Assembly: GCA_021153985.1 (NCBI GenBank) | Contig: JAJKJM010000083.1 | Location: 38,037-102,036, forward strand | From: Polaromonas sp. | GTDB lineage: Bacteria; Pseudomonadota; Gammaproteobacteria; Burkholderiales; Burkholderiaceae_C | Length of the DNA: 64,000 bases | Reading direction: 5' to 3' | Shown: one piece after another, positions 43,067 through 52,139 of the stretch | Numbering within the stretch: position 1 is the first letter of the stretch | Layout: every line of letters starts with the position of its first letter | Translations under genes and position numbers: made by a program | Notes under the pieces: model-generated | What the model saw: the letters and a program-made list of their open reading frames with translations, nothing else | What the model was told of the DNA's origin: nothing | Database searches by the model: none

Positions 43067-43909
43067 GATTGTGATCAACAAGTCGGGCAAATACCCTTCT
43101 TGTTCGCCCTTGCGGGCATAGCCCAGCGGGTTGGCGACCACTCGGCAGCCGCGGCTTGTGTAACTGATTGCGCAATGCAGATGGCCATGCAGCCACAGGT
43201 CCGCAAGCGGCAGCAATTCATCGAGCGAATTGCAAAAACCGGCGGTGCCCGGCACCAAGCCGTAGCGTGGGTCGGCGCTCAGCAGGCTGGGCGCAAAGTG
43301 CGTCACGGCCACCGTGGGTCCGTCAAACGGCACGGCCAGCGCCTGCCGCAGCCAGGCCTGGCTTTTGAGGCCCTGCTCACGCACGTCGGCCGCCAGCAGG
43401 GGCTGGCCATTGCGAAAAGAATGGTTTTTGCTGAGGTAAAAGTTGGCCGCGCGAAAAGCTTTTTCACGCGCCTTCAATTGCTCGCCCAGCGTAATGTCCG
43501 CCTCTTGCGGCTGGCCCACGCTCAGCGCGTCGAAGTCGGTCCACAGCGTACTGCCGACAAAACGCACGCCTTGCAGCACCACGCTTTCCTGCTCCAGCCA
43601 GACCATGCCCAGCCGCTCGCAGGTTTCGCGCAGCCGCACATGGGTGGCATCGAAGTCCAGGCCGTCATATTCATGGTTGCCCGGCAGGAACAACACCGGC
43701 GTCGGCCAGCCCGCGCCGCCGCGCTCCACCGGCAAGGGCGAAAACCGCGCCAGCCCGAAGTCGGCCACGCCCAGCTCTTCAAGCCGCGAACCCTGCTGGT
43801 AAGAGCCGATATCGCCGGCCAGCACCAGCACATCGGCGCCGGGCACCGGCTGCGCCGTGAAGTGAGGGTTGGACTCGAGATGAAGGTCGGAGAGGAGCTG
43901 GATGTTCAC
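43058..43909 (-). CDS. Calcineurin-like metallophosphoesterase
   Basis: A 283-residue cytosolic metallophosphatase. Metal ligands are Asp8 and His10 (LLSDLHL), Asp33 (LAGDIGS), Asn/His in LPGNHEYDG, His in VAVTHFAPS, and LHGHLHCAISY. The start is GTG at 43909; no better start is in frame nearby. Its last codons and stop fall in a family B repeat. The substrate (phosphodiester or phosphomonoester) is unknown. Confidence 0.83.
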   Translation of the reverse strand: MNIQLLSDLHLESNPHFTAQPVPGADVLVLAGDIGSYQQGSRLEELGVADFGLARFSPLPVERGGAGWPTPVLFLPGNHEYDGLDFDATHVRLRETCERLGMVWLEQESVVLQGVRFVGSTLWTDFDALSVGQPQEADITLGEQLKAREKAFRAANFYLSKNHSFRNGQPLLAADVREQGLKSQAWLRQALAVPFDGPTVAVTHFAPSLLSADPRYGLVPGTAGFCNSLDELLPLADLWLHGHLHCAISYTSRGCRVVANPLGYARKGEQEGYLPDLLITIGL

Positions 43910-44026
43910 CCGGACATTGTGTCATCCGGGCCTTGCGGAAAAATCTTGCCGCCACTGGCAGCCGGGGTTCTTTGGCATTCACTTGCGCCGCCGGGCGCTC
44001 GTGCGCTAGATTCCCATAGCACGACT

Positions 44027-44467
44027 ATGGAACGCCAGGAGCCGCTTTTGCTTTTGAAAGAAATCCCCAACGCAGATGTCGCGCAGGTTTTTGCGTCGTA
44101 CCCGCCGGCGCTGCGGCGCAAGCTGCTGGCGCTGCGACAGCTCGTCCTGGAAACCGCGGCCGCCACGCCCGGTGTCGGCGAGATCGAAGAAGCACTCAAG
44201 TGGGGTGAGCCGGCTTACCTCACCTCCGCCAGCAAAAGCGGCAGCACCATCCGCCTGGGGCCGGTCAAATCCAGCCCGTCGCACTACGCGCTCTACTTCA
44301 ACTGCAAGACCAACCTGGTAGACACCTTTCGCACGGTCTTTCCGCACGAGTTGCGGTATGACGGCAACCGCGCCATCGTGCTGGACAGCGCCGACGCGGT
44401 GCCGCGCGACGCGCTGGCGTTTTGCATCCAGGCGGCATTGACTTACCACCGGAGAAAACCCTCATGA
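44027..44467 (+). CDS. DUF1801-domain protein
   Basis: A 146-residue small protein of the DUF1801 (YdhG/YjbR-like) fold with FASYPPALRRKLLALRQLVLE, EALKWGEPAYLT, STIRLGPVKSSPSHYALYFNCKTNLV, and terminal YHRRKPS. It starts at ATG 44027; longer in-frame starts read through the antisense of the phosphoesterase. The stop overlaps the next ATG, so it is coupled with the VOC protein. Function unknown. Confidence 0.82.
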   Translation: MERQEPLLLLKEIPNADVAQVFASYPPALRRKLLALRQLVLETAAATPGVGEIEEALKWGEPAYLTSASKSGSTIRLGPVKSSPSHYALYFNCKTNLVDTFRTVFPHELRYDGNRAIVLDSADAVPRDALAFCIQAALTYHRRKPS

Positions 44468-44886
44468 AACCCCGCATCACTTTGGTCACCCTGGGCGTTG
44501 ATGATTTGAAGCGCTCACTGGCTTTTTACCGCGATGGCCTGGGCCTGGCGACGCCGGGCATCATCGGCGAAGAGTTTGAGCACGGCGCCGTGGTCTTCAT
44601 CGACCTGCAGCCGGGCCTCAAGCTGGCCCTGTGGCCGCGCGCGAGTCTGGCGCATGACACCGGCCTGGCGGTATCGCAGCGCGGTGCGCCGGGGTTTTCA
44701 CTGGCGCACAACGTGGCGTCGCGGCAAGAAGTTGATGCCGTGATGGCCGAAGCCGCCAAGGCGGGCGCCGTCATCACCAAGCCGGCAGGCGCAACTTTTT
44801 ACGGCGGCTATGCCGGCTACTTCCAGGATCCGGACGGCCACCTGTGGGAGGTGGCGTGGAACCCGCAGTTCGAGCTGGCGGACTAA
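44464..44886 (+). CDS. VOC-superfamily protein (glyoxalase/bleomycin-resistance-like)
   Basis: A 140-residue protein with the VOC repeat: ITLVTLGVDDLKRSLAFYRDGLGL and VITKPAGATFYGGYAGYFQDPDGHLWEVAWNP, the latter ending the fold. It lacks an obvious His in the first strand, so metal use may differ. The ATGA overlap couples it to the DUF1801 gene, a common pairing in proteobacteria. Reaction unknown. Confidence 0.83.
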   Translation: MKPRITLVTLGVDDLKRSLAFYRDGLGLATPGIIGEEFEHGAVVFIDLQPGLKLALWPRASLAHDTGLAVSQRGAPGFSLAHNVASRQEVDAVMAEAAKAGAVITKPAGATFYGGYAGYFQDPDGHLWEVAWNPQFELAD

Positions 44887-44914
44887 GCCGATTGCCGCGT
44901 TAGGGCGTCAAAAA

Positions 44915-44974
44915 GGCCTCTAGCCCAATACCAGTACGCGCTGAATGCTACTGAATTGGTAGCGCGGTGCGTCA
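44915..44974 (-). repeat. Dispersed repeat family B (copy 3)
   Basis: Reads CCTCTAGCCCAAT at the left and GCTACTGAATTGGTAGCG at the right on the + strand, which is family B reversed. It lies in the 91-bp gap between the convergent VOC and kinase genes and ends 4 bp before the kinase stop. Confidence 0.65.
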
Positions 44975-44977
44975 CAG

Positions 44978-46531
44978 TCAGGCCAGCGGCGCCGCCAGCC
45001 GAACCGTGAAGGTCGTGCCCTGCCCAGGCCGGCTGCTCACCTCGATCTGGCCGCGGTGCAAATCCACGCATTCCTTCACGATGTGCAGGCCGATGCCGGT
45101 GCCCGAGATGCTGCCCACGTTGGTGCCGCGGTGAAAGCTGCCGAAAAGCCGGGGCAGGTCGGCCTCCGGTATGCCGATGCCCTGGTCGGTGACGCGCAGG
45201 TGCAACTGGTCGTCCACGCCCCTGACGGCCAGCTGCACCGGCGTGTCGGGGTCCGAGTATTTGAGGGCGTTGCCCAGCAGGTTGACCACGATGTGGCGCA
45301 GCAGCTGCGAATCCGCGATGCGCGGCGCATCCAGCGCGTCGCAGGTCAGCGACACGCGCGCAGCCTGCGGGTTGCCGCGCTCCAGCTCCGCCATCATCTG
45401 GACCAGCCAGTGGGGAATCTCCAGCGCCTTGGCCTCGAATTTGAACTTGCCCAGCTCCAGCCTGCTGGTCAGCAGCACCTGCTCGACCATGCCGTTCATG
45501 CGCGCGACGGCGGTCTTGATCTGGCCGAGAAGTTCGCGGCGTTCATCGGCCGGAAAGCTGGCGCCGTAGGTGTCCAGCAGTTCCACCGAAGACAGGATGG
45601 CGGCCAGCGGTGTGCGAAATTCGTGCGAGGCGACGGCCACAAAACGCGACTTGAGCTCCGACAGTTCGCGCTCATGGGCCAGCGCCTTGTGCATGTCTTC
45701 TTCGGCCTGGCGCTTGCGCGTCACGTCGGTCAGGAAATTGAGCGTGGCGCGCGTGCCTTCCCACTCGAACATCACCGCGCTGATCTCCAGCCAGCGCGTG
45801 ATGCTCTGGCTGTGCTGCACGCGAAACTGGTAGTGGTTTTCAACCGCCTCGCCGCGCAGCCGCTTCATGTGGTTGTTCAGCACCTTCTCGCGGTCGTCCG
45901 GGTGGATGAACTCGATGAAAGGACGGGACCTTGCGGTTTCATCGTCGAGCGAAGTCAACTCCAGCGCCTTGGGGTTGGCGTAGAGGATGCGCCCGGCGGC
46001 CGTGACCAGAATGCCTTCGCTGACGTTTTCGACCACCGCACGGTACCTGGCCTCGGAATCGGTGCGCCGGCCGATTTCCACGCGCAGCTGCTTGGAGGTG
46101 TCGAGCTGCCAGGTGATGTTGGTGGCCAGGTGGATGACGCGCAGCAACTGGCCCGAAGGACTGTGCATGGGCAGGGCCCGCTGGCTTAGCCGGGCGATGC
46201 CGCCCCCGGGCCGGATGACTTTGTATTCTTCCATGCGCTTCAAAGGGCTGGTCTGCAGGTCCCGCACGCGTTCGCGGTCGGTTGCATCCACGTGCTCCAG
46301 CCATTGCCAGGGCTTGTCGGCCAGGGTGTCGGCCGACAGGCCCCAAAACGCCTCGAAAGCCGGGTTGGTATAGCTGATGCGGCCGTTTTGCGGGTCCCAG
46401 GACCACAACATGGCGTCAATATGCGAGGCGACCTGCCGCAGCAGCACCAGTGCTTCGCTGGGCGATGACGCTTGTGCTCCGGCCACGGATGGGGCGGGGG
46501 GACTCGGGGGATTGGCCATGAAGCCAAGCAT
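44978..46531 (-). CDS. Soluble PAS-PAS histidine kinase
   Basis: A 517-residue kinase with no membrane segment. PAS1 is about 29-150 (AMLWSWDPQNGRISYTNPAFEAFWGL), PAS2 about 160-285 (VENVSEGILVTAAGRILYANPKALELTSL), HisKA carries His303 (FVAVASHEFRTPLAAILSS) and the HATPase has VNLLGNALKYSDPDTP, DQGIGIP and GTGIGLHIVKE. An ATG four codons in (46519) is an alternative start. No adjacent response regulator exists; an orphan cytosolic sensor, signal unknown. Confidence 0.87.
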   Translation of the reverse strand: MLGFMANPPSPPAPSVAGAQASSPSEALVLLRQVASHIDAMLWSWDPQNGRISYTNPAFEAFWGLSADTLADKPWQWLEHVDATDRERVRDLQTSPLKRMEEYKVIRPGGGIARLSQRALPMHSPSGQLLRVIHLATNITWQLDTSKQLRVEIGRRTDSEARYRAVVENVSEGILVTAAGRILYANPKALELTSLDDETARSRPFIEFIHPDDREKVLNNHMKRLRGEAVENHYQFRVQHSQSITRWLEISAVMFEWEGTRATLNFLTDVTRKRQAEEDMHKALAHERELSELKSRFVAVASHEFRTPLAAILSSVELLDTYGASFPADERRELLGQIKTAVARMNGMVEQVLLTSRLELGKFKFEAKALEIPHWLVQMMAELERGNPQAARVSLTCDALDAPRIADSQLLRHIVVNLLGNALKYSDPDTPVQLAVRGVDDQLHLRVTDQGIGIPEADLPRLFGSFHRGTNVGSISGTGIGLHIVKECVDLHRGQIEVSSRPGQGTTFTVRLAAPLA

Positions 46532-46625
46532 AGTCGCCCGGCCCTGTGACCTTTTCCCCGGAAATTACCTACATGTGCCCCGGCGTGGCTCGATATGCAT
46601 TTCTTGCATGGATATTGGCCCCGGT

Positions 46626-46644
46626 TAGGGTTGAAACCCTAGGG
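46626..46644. promoter_or_regulatory. Palindrome TAGGGTT-GA-AACCCTA plus CCCTAGGG upstream of small gene
   Basis: Perfect 7-bp arms TAGGGTT (46626-46632) and AACCCTA (46635-46641), overlapped by the palindrome CCCTAGGG (46637-46644). It lies 57 bp before the 58-residue ORF and 95 bp before the divergent kinase start. A regulator site shared by both is plausible. Confidence 0.45.
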
Positions 46645-46700
46645 AAAACCCTTATTCTTCATTCACCGCAACTTTTTCACCCCATGAGGGTGACCCTGAC

Positions 46701-46877
46701 ATGTACAGCCTGATTTCCCAGATCGCCCGTTTCCTGCCTGCCGCTACCCGCGTGGCGCCTGTTAACGGTGTAGCCCACAACCTGATGGAGCGCGCCGAAG
46801 CCCGCGCCGGCCGCAATCCCTTGCAGGCTCAGGAACTGCGCACAGCAGCCTACGCCTACCTTAGCGTGGTTCGCTGA
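46701..46877 (+). CDS. Small conserved-looking protein, 58 residues
   Basis: A 58-codon ORF beginning MYSLISQIARFLPAATRVA and ending ELRTAAYAYLSVVR. Composition is typical of coding sequence here (GC at third positions), it has a GAGGGTGA element upstream, and it is followed at once by a family A repeat, as real genes in this window are. It is helix-rich with a hydrophobic start but no clear membrane span. No family recognised; possibly a small stress- or surface-linked peptide. Confidence 0.55.
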   Translation: MYSLISQIARFLPAATRVAPVNGVAHNLMERAEARAGRNPLQAQELRTAAYAYLSVVR

Positions 46878-46965
46878 GCCCCCACGCTCCCGCACTTCGT
46901 CCGGGTCGCTGCCTTCTCAAGAGGCCGGCCGCCTTGCGGCTGGCAAAGCCAGGCCGCTGCTTCAG
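46878..46965 (+). repeat. Dispersed intergenic repeat, family A (copy 3)
   Basis: Directly follows the stop at 46877: GCCCCCACGCTCCCGCACTT, then CGTCCGGGTCGCTGCC, an AGAGGCCGGCCGCC block and CTGGCAAAGCCAGG. The head and tail match the other copies; the central C-run hairpin is degenerate. Confidence 0.65.
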
Positions 46966-47001
46966 CTGGGAAAGAGGCGGTCTCGCCTGGGCCGGATGCG
47001 G

Positions 47002-47994
47002 TCAGAGCCTCACCCCCGCGCCTTTGACGGCCGGCGCCAGCACCGCCACCTGTTCCTTGACGAAGCCGGTAAACGCTGCCGGGCTCTCCGGGCGGGTGGC
47101 AATACCCAACTCCAGCATTTTCTTTTTGATGTCGCTGCCGGCCAGGATTTCGTTGCAGGCCGTGTTCAGCCTCGCCACCAGGTCGGCCGGCATTTTGGCC
47201 GGGCCGCTCAGGCCGAAGAAATTGTCCAGAACCAGCTTGCGGTAGCCGAACTCGACCACGCTGGGCACATCCGGCACCAGCGCCGAGCGGCTGGCTGAAG
47301 TCACCGCCAGCGGCACCAGCTGCCCGCTCTTGAAGTAGGGCACAAACGCCGTCAATACATCAATGCCAATCGGAATGATGCCCGCGATCAGGTCGGTCGT
47401 CATGGGCGCGCCGCCGCGGTAGGGAATGTGCTGCAGGTTCACACCCATCGCCTTTTTCATCAACTCTCCATAGATATGGCCGATCGAGGCCGGGCCGCCC
47501 GAGCCAAAGTCGAGCCGGCCGGTTTTGCGCGCCTGCGTCTCGACGTCCGTGATGGTCTTGATGGGCGCCTGCGAATTGGCCATGACCACACAGGGTGCGT
47601 TGCCGATCAGCGCGATGTGGGTGAAGCTTTCCACCGGGTCATAGGGCTGCTTTTCCAGCGCGAAGGGCCCGATGGACACCGGCGTGGAGTTGCTGAGCAT
47701 CAACGTGTAGCCGTCGGCTGGTGCCTGCGCCACCACCAGGCCGCCCACGCTGCCGCCCGCGCCGGGGCGGTTGTCGACCACCACCGCCTGGCCCAGTTTT
47801 TTGCCGAGCTGCTCGGCCATCACGCGTGCCACGATGTCGCTGGCGCCGCCGGCCGGGAAGGTCACCACGATCTTGATGGGCTTGTCCGGCCAGGCCGCCA
47901 AAGCCGGCAGGGCGATGGACGCCGCGCCGCCGGCAAGAATCTTCAGCGCAGTGCGGCGCGGGAACGGGCGTTGAGGGACGGCGTGGTCTGGCAT
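47002..47994 (-). CDS. Bug/TctC-family substrate-binding protein with Tat-like signal
   Basis: A 330-residue periplasmic receptor. The leader FPRRTALKILAGGAASIALPALA has a twin arginine. Bug motifs: IKIVVTFPAGGASDIVARVMAEQLG, VDNRPGAGGSVGG, PADGYTLMLSNST, and HIPYRGGAPMTTDLIAG. It is more distant from the two other Bug proteins here. It is a lone gene; no tctAB or enzyme gene adjoins, so its ligand cannot be guessed. Confidence 0.86.
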   Translation of the reverse strand: MPDHAVPQRPFPRRTALKILAGGAASIALPALAAWPDKPIKIVVTFPAGGASDIVARVMAEQLGKKLGQAVVVDNRPGAGGSVGGLVVAQAPADGYTLMLSNSTPVSIGPFALEKQPYDPVESFTHIALIGNAPCVVMANSQAPIKTITDVETQARKTGRLDFGSGGPASIGHIYGELMKKAMGVNLQHIPYRGGAPMTTDLIAGIIPIGIDVLTAFVPYFKSGQLVPLAVTSASRSALVPDVPSVVEFGYRKLVLDNFFGLSGPAKMPADLVARLNTACNEILAGSDIKKKMLELGIATRPESPAAFTGFVKEQVAVLAPAVKGAGVRL

Positions 47995-48148
47995 GGGATG
48001 GTTCCTGCGTGCGGTTGGTGTGCAGGACTGTCAGCAATAACCATGCCCCAGGGTCGCAAACCGTTCAAATAAGGCGCGGGGTGCGCCGGGCGCCGCAATA
48101 TCGCCGGGAACTTGATAGCCGCCTGTGCATGTTGCGCGGGCTTCGCGG

Positions 48149-49042
48149 TCAGCGCCACAACTCCCCACTCAGGGACACATCCTTGACCATGCGCTCTTCC
48201 AGATAGGCGTCCTTGTATGCGGAGCGCACCGTCTTCCAGGTTTCGCTGTTGGCCGGGAGCTCCGTGCGCGCCGAAATGAGGGTGCGAAACGAAATATGGC
48301 CGACTCCGGTGAATGACGCTTCGGCGCGCAAGGTCGCGTTGCAGTTGATCGTCTCCCCCGGGCCGATCAATCCGGGCGGGCAAATGTCGGCTTGTATGTC
48401 GCCGGGCTTCAGTGCCAGTTCTGAGGCCCGCATATTCGGCAGCGGGTGCAAGGTCAGGGCGATGCGCGGCTGACTCACCCGGAGGGCGCGGCGGCTTGCG
48501 TTGGTCAGGGCAAAACCGAAGGAAACGGTATGGTCCAGCCAGGTGACTTTTTGCTGGAACTTGACTTGCAGATTGGGGGCCAGGGAGTCCACCAGCTCAT
48601 CGACCACCTTGACCCGCTCCAGCCGCTTGCGCTCCGCGGCCTGGGCGTCGGGCACTGGTTTTTGCACGGGCTCCGGAACCGGTTCCGCCACGGCTTTTGG
48701 CAGCTGGATCTCGGCTTTCATCTGCTCCATGTTGGCGCGCAATGCCTCGGTCTGGGCCTTGGCTTCGGCGAGCTTTTGTTCAAGCTGCAGCTGGTTGCGA
48801 TGGTTGTCGGCCATCAGCTGCTGCATCAGCAACTGGGATTCCCTTTGCGCCTTGGCCGCGGGCCGGTCCACCAGGACGTAACGCGCCGCGCCGCCGGCCA
48901 CCACAATCGCCAGGCTGACGATAAGCAGGAAAACGATGGTGTCGTACCGGCGGGCCCCGGCGTCCTTGCCGGGTTTGGGTTTGCGCGGCGGGAGTGGCGG
49001 CAGGGAAGGCGGGGGAATGGGAGGCATGCTTTTGTAAGCCAT
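48149..49042 (-). CDS. Membrane-anchored hypothetical protein, proline-rich N-terminus and coiled coil
   Basis: A 297-residue protein. Residues 1-30 are a cytoplasmic Pro/Lys-rich segment (PPIPPPSLPPLPPRKPKPGK), a single TM is about 36-57 (TIVFLLIVSLAIVVAGGAARYVL), a Gln/Glu/Lys-rich coiled coil is about 65-115, and a C-terminal beta-rich domain (about 150-297) carries CPPGLIGPGETINCN with two Cys. Such type II proteins place the C-terminal domain in the periplasm. It lies 105 bp upstream of where the first autotransporter ends; both are leftward but functional linkage is unproven. Family not recognised. Confidence 0.65.
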   Translation of the reverse strand: MAYKSMPPIPPPSLPPLPPRKPKPGKDAGARRYDTIVFLLIVSLAIVVAGGAARYVLVDRPAAKAQRESQLLMQQLMADNHRNQLQLEQKLAEAKAQTEALRANMEQMKAEIQLPKAVAEPVPEPVQKPVPDAQAAERKRLERVKVVDELVDSLAPNLQVKFQQKVTWLDHTVSFGFALTNASRRALRVSQPRIALTLHPLPNMRASELALKPGDIQADICPPGLIGPGETINCNATLRAEASFTGVGHISFRTLISARTELPANSETWKTVRSAYKDAYLEERMVKDVSLSGELWR

Positions 49043-49146
49043 GGGGTATGACGCGACAGGTAGGACGAGGGGCTAAGTGGTTTATTAAGCCGGTCGGGGG
49101 CGAACGGGCGGGCCGAAGCGGGGCCATTTGCTTCGGGTTGCCGTGT

Positions 49147-51918
49147 TCACCATTTGCCGCGCACCCCCATCAGCAGCGCCAGGTTGCGCTGGCGTGCGTT
49201 CTGTTCGGTTTGCAGATCGGCGAAGAGGTTGAAGTTGTCATGCAGGTGCCCCGAAACCCCCACGCCAAGGACCACCGTGTTGGCATTGAGCGCCACGCCC
49301 GCAATCTGGAACTGGTAGGGCGTGGAGGCGCCCTGCAGCTGGGCCGTCATGGGGGTGTTGTATTTGCCAAACTCATGCGCCCACATCAGCCGAGGCTCGA
49401 TCCGCAGCCGCCCCACTTCAAAGCCGGCTTTCAGTCCCAGCAACGATCTGGTCGAGTACACGGTTTGCGCGGCAACCTGCAGGTTGAGCGCACCGGCGCC
49501 CTGCTCGGTGAAACCGTCGGTCTGGTTGCGGCTGAAGGCCAGCGCGGCCATCGGCTGCAGCATCCAGCCGGCCATATCCACGTCATACGTCAGCTCGCCG
49601 TAGGCCGTGGCGGTGCTGCTGTCGAAATTCGACGAGGCCAGGCGGGCGATCGGCCCGAACACAATGCCGCGGTCCATGTGGTTGCTGTGAAACGCCAGGC
49701 TGGTCAGGCCGTTCAATCGCCAGGCTCCGTCAGCATAGCCGGCGTACACCGCCAGCGCCGCGCTGCGAGCCCGTCCCTGGTCACTTGAGTCAAAGCTGAC
49801 CCTTGATGTGCCCATCGTCACGGCGCCGCCCAGCATCAAGCCTGGCGCCACTTCGGCGTCGTAGCCCGCACTCATGCCGGTGCTGTTCAGGCGGCTGGCC
49901 ATGGCATTGCCGTCGCTGTCGGTGGTTTGGTGGCTGCCGTAACCGCGCAGCCAGAAGCCGCAGCCGTCCTCAATGGCCGGGAAGAGCGCCCTGCGGGCTT
50001 CGCGGCCCGCGACGTCGTCGTTCCCGCACACGGAGCCCTGGCTGTTTCGGCCCACGCGTGCCTGCAGTTGTTCGCCGAACGCGGCGGCAAAGCTGGGGCC
50101 GGCACGGCGCAAGGCCACAAGGTCGGCGCCGCCTATGGCGTCGAAGGCAGCGAGGGCCTGCGGCGCCGACAGGCTGTTGACAGCGCTCAGCACCGTGCTC
50201 ATGTCGCCGCTTGCGCCGCCGGAGGCATTCTGAAGTGCATTGGAGGCCGACTGCTGGTTGGGTGTCGTGCCGGGCAGGGCGTTGTAGCCGGTGCTGTTGC
50301 GGGCAAAGGTCAGGTACACATTGTTGGGGTCATAGGTGAGCAACGGCGTTAGAAACGCCAGGTTGCTAGTGAGTCCGTTAAAGACGCCGGTGCGCCCGCC
50401 AGTGGCATTGAGGATGGTGTATTGCGTAGCCAGCGAGTAGGTGCCGGCGCTGGCCAGCACGTTGACCGTGCCGCCGTTGATGGTCAGCGTGCCGGTGGCG
50501 TTGGTGCGGTCGCTACTTCCGGCTGGATCGATCTCCACGTTGTAATTGGAGCCCGCATTGAAGGTCAGGTTGCCGACGACAGAGAGCGTGCCGATTGAGT
50601 TGCCGGGCGCAAGCGTGCCGCCCGACTGGATGGTGGTGCTGCGCACGGAACCGGTGCCGCCCAGCGTGCCGCCGCTGAGCACCTGTACGGCGGAATTGGT
50701 CAACTTGCCGTTGACCGACAGCGTGCCCCCGTTGATGATGGTGTCGCCGCTGTAGGTATTGGTGCCGGGAAAAATGACATTGCCGAGGCCGCTTTTGACG
50801 ACCGGGCCGGCGCCGCTGATGACGCCGGAAAACGTTCCATTGCCCGCCTGCGCGAACTCCAGATTGGCATGGTTGGTGATGAACCCCTGCAGGCTGGTGG
50901 TGGTGCCGCTCAACGTGCCGGCGTTGATGATGGTGGCGCCTGTGTAGGTATTGGTACCCGACAGGGTCACCGTGCCGCTGCCTTCCTTGATCACCGTGCC
51001 GCCGCCGCTGATGGACCCCACATAGGTACCGTTGCTGGCCTGGTTAAAGGTCAGCCAGCCTTCGTTGCTGATGGCTCCCTGCAGGCTGGAGGTGGTGCCG
51101 GTCAGGAGGCCATTGGTTCTGATGAAAGTGCCGCCGGTATAGCTGTTGGCGCCCGTCAATATGGTCGCGGAGCCGGCGATACTGAACACCTCGACCCACC
51201 CGCTGCCAGTGATTGCAGCGGAGAAGGTGTAGGGGGTGGCATCGTTCTGGTTGAATTTGATACTGGAGCTGGCGTTGCCAAGAACCACGGTGCTGGCATC
51301 CAGCGTGCCGCTGGGCCCCATGTTGCCGATGATCAATGTTCCGGTGCCCACGCGGCCCAGGTGCAGGGTGCGGGTGCCGCCAACCGTCACGGTAGCGCCG
51401 GATCGGATGCCCAGCGTCCCGTCTCCGTTGTTGCCAACAATAAACTGGTCGCTCGCGGCCAGGCTGGGGGGGGCCACGTTCAGGCTGGCACCGGCGCCGC
51501 TGATGAATATCTGGCCTGCCGTCGCTGTGTCGCCCACGCTCACCCGACTGGCTGAGACGCTTCCATCAATCACCAAGGATGCGGTGGAAGCCGGCGCGGG
51601 CACGGTACCCAGCAGGATCGTATCGACGACCAGCGCGCCGCCGGGATGGACCACCACCTGGCCGTTGTCCTCCACCTTCAGCGTACCCGCCTGGGCTGCG
51701 CCGGTGATGTCGACCTGCTCGTTCGTCGGAACCCTTGCCACGCTGGCGGCGGTGGGAGTGCCGCCGCTCCAGTTGGCGGGGCTGCTCCAGTCCTGGTCGG
51801 CTGCGGCCGCGAAATCGTTGGTGGCCTGGGCGTGGCCGGCATGCGGTGCCATCGTCAGGCTGGCGAATGCCAGTGCCAGGCAAAGCGGCTTGAAGGGAGG
51901 ATTCAGGCAGGAATTCAT
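49147..51918 (-). CDS. Autotransporter with two passenger repeats (type Va)
   Basis: A 923-residue outer-membrane autotransporter. The signal peptide is PPFKPLCLALAFASLTMAPHAGHAQ. The passenger has autotransporter-associated beta-strand repeats (KSGLGNVIFPGTNTYSGDTIINGGTL type) including two 64-residue units (50728-51111), then the linker LGYDPNN-like block and a C-terminal beta-barrel of about 280 residues ending LALLMGVRGKW, with a terminal aromatic residue as needed for insertion. I use ATG 51918, just before the signal. It is paralogous to the next gene throughout. Probably an adhesin or surface protein; no protease motif is seen. Confidence 0.88.
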   Translation of the reverse strand: MNSCLNPPFKPLCLALAFASLTMAPHAGHAQATNDFAAAADQDWSSPANWSGGTPTAASVARVPTNEQVDITGAAQAGTLKVEDNGQVVVHPGGALVVDTILLGTVPAPASTASLVIDGSVSASRVSVGDTATAGQIFISGAGASLNVAPPSLAASDQFIVGNNGDGTLGIRSGATVTVGGTRTLHLGRVGTGTLIIGNMGPSGTLDASTVVLGNASSSIKFNQNDATPYTFSAAITGSGWVEVFSIAGSATILTGANSYTGGTFIRTNGLLTGTTSSLQGAISNEGWLTFNQASNGTYVGSISGGGTVIKEGSGTVTLSGTNTYTGATIINAGTLSGTTTSLQGFITNHANLEFAQAGNGTFSGVISGAGPVVKSGLGNVIFPGTNTYSGDTIINGGTLSVNGKLTNSAVQVLSGGTLGGTGSVRSTTIQSGGTLAPGNSIGTLSVVGNLTFNAGSNYNVEIDPAGSSDRTNATGTLTINGGTVNVLASAGTYSLATQYTILNATGGRTGVFNGLTSNLAFLTPLLTYDPNNVYLTFARNSTGYNALPGTTPNQQSASNALQNASGGASGDMSTVLSAVNSLSAPQALAAFDAIGGADLVALRRAGPSFAAAFGEQLQARVGRNSQGSVCGNDDVAGREARRALFPAIEDGCGFWLRGYGSHQTTDSDGNAMASRLNSTGMSAGYDAEVAPGLMLGGAVTMGTSRVSFDSSDQGRARSAALAVYAGYADGAWRLNGLTSLAFHSNHMDRGIVFGPIARLASSNFDSSTATAYGELTYDVDMAGWMLQPMAALAFSRNQTDGFTEQGAGALNLQVAAQTVYSTRSLLGLKAGFEVGRLRIEPRLMWAHEFGKYNTPMTAQLQGASTPYQFQIAGVALNANTVVLGVGVSGHLHDNFNLFADLQTEQNARQRNLALLMGVRGKW
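50728..51111 (-). repeat. Two 192-bp repeat units in the first autotransporter passenger
   Basis: Two consecutive 64-residue units begin GLLTGTTSSLQG and GTLSGTTTSLQG and end IINA and IING. Each matches the 64-residue unit of the neighbouring autotransporter (TSLQG..., NGTY, GTNTYTG). Confidence 0.75.
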
Positions 51919-52139
51919 GCTGTGCCGGTTTTCAGGGTGTGGGTTCAAGCCGTGGCGGTGAGCGGAACCCAGAGACGACAGCCTTGCCAGTGGGCACCGC
52001 GATGCAATTCGCACGCGCAGCTAACGATTTCGCTAACATTTTTTAACGTTTGCCTCGCAGTGACCAGGGCGTGTGACAAAGGCTCTGTACGGTGGTGAAG
52101 TTCAAGTTTTGACTTTGCGGTACGTTACATTTTTTTGCA

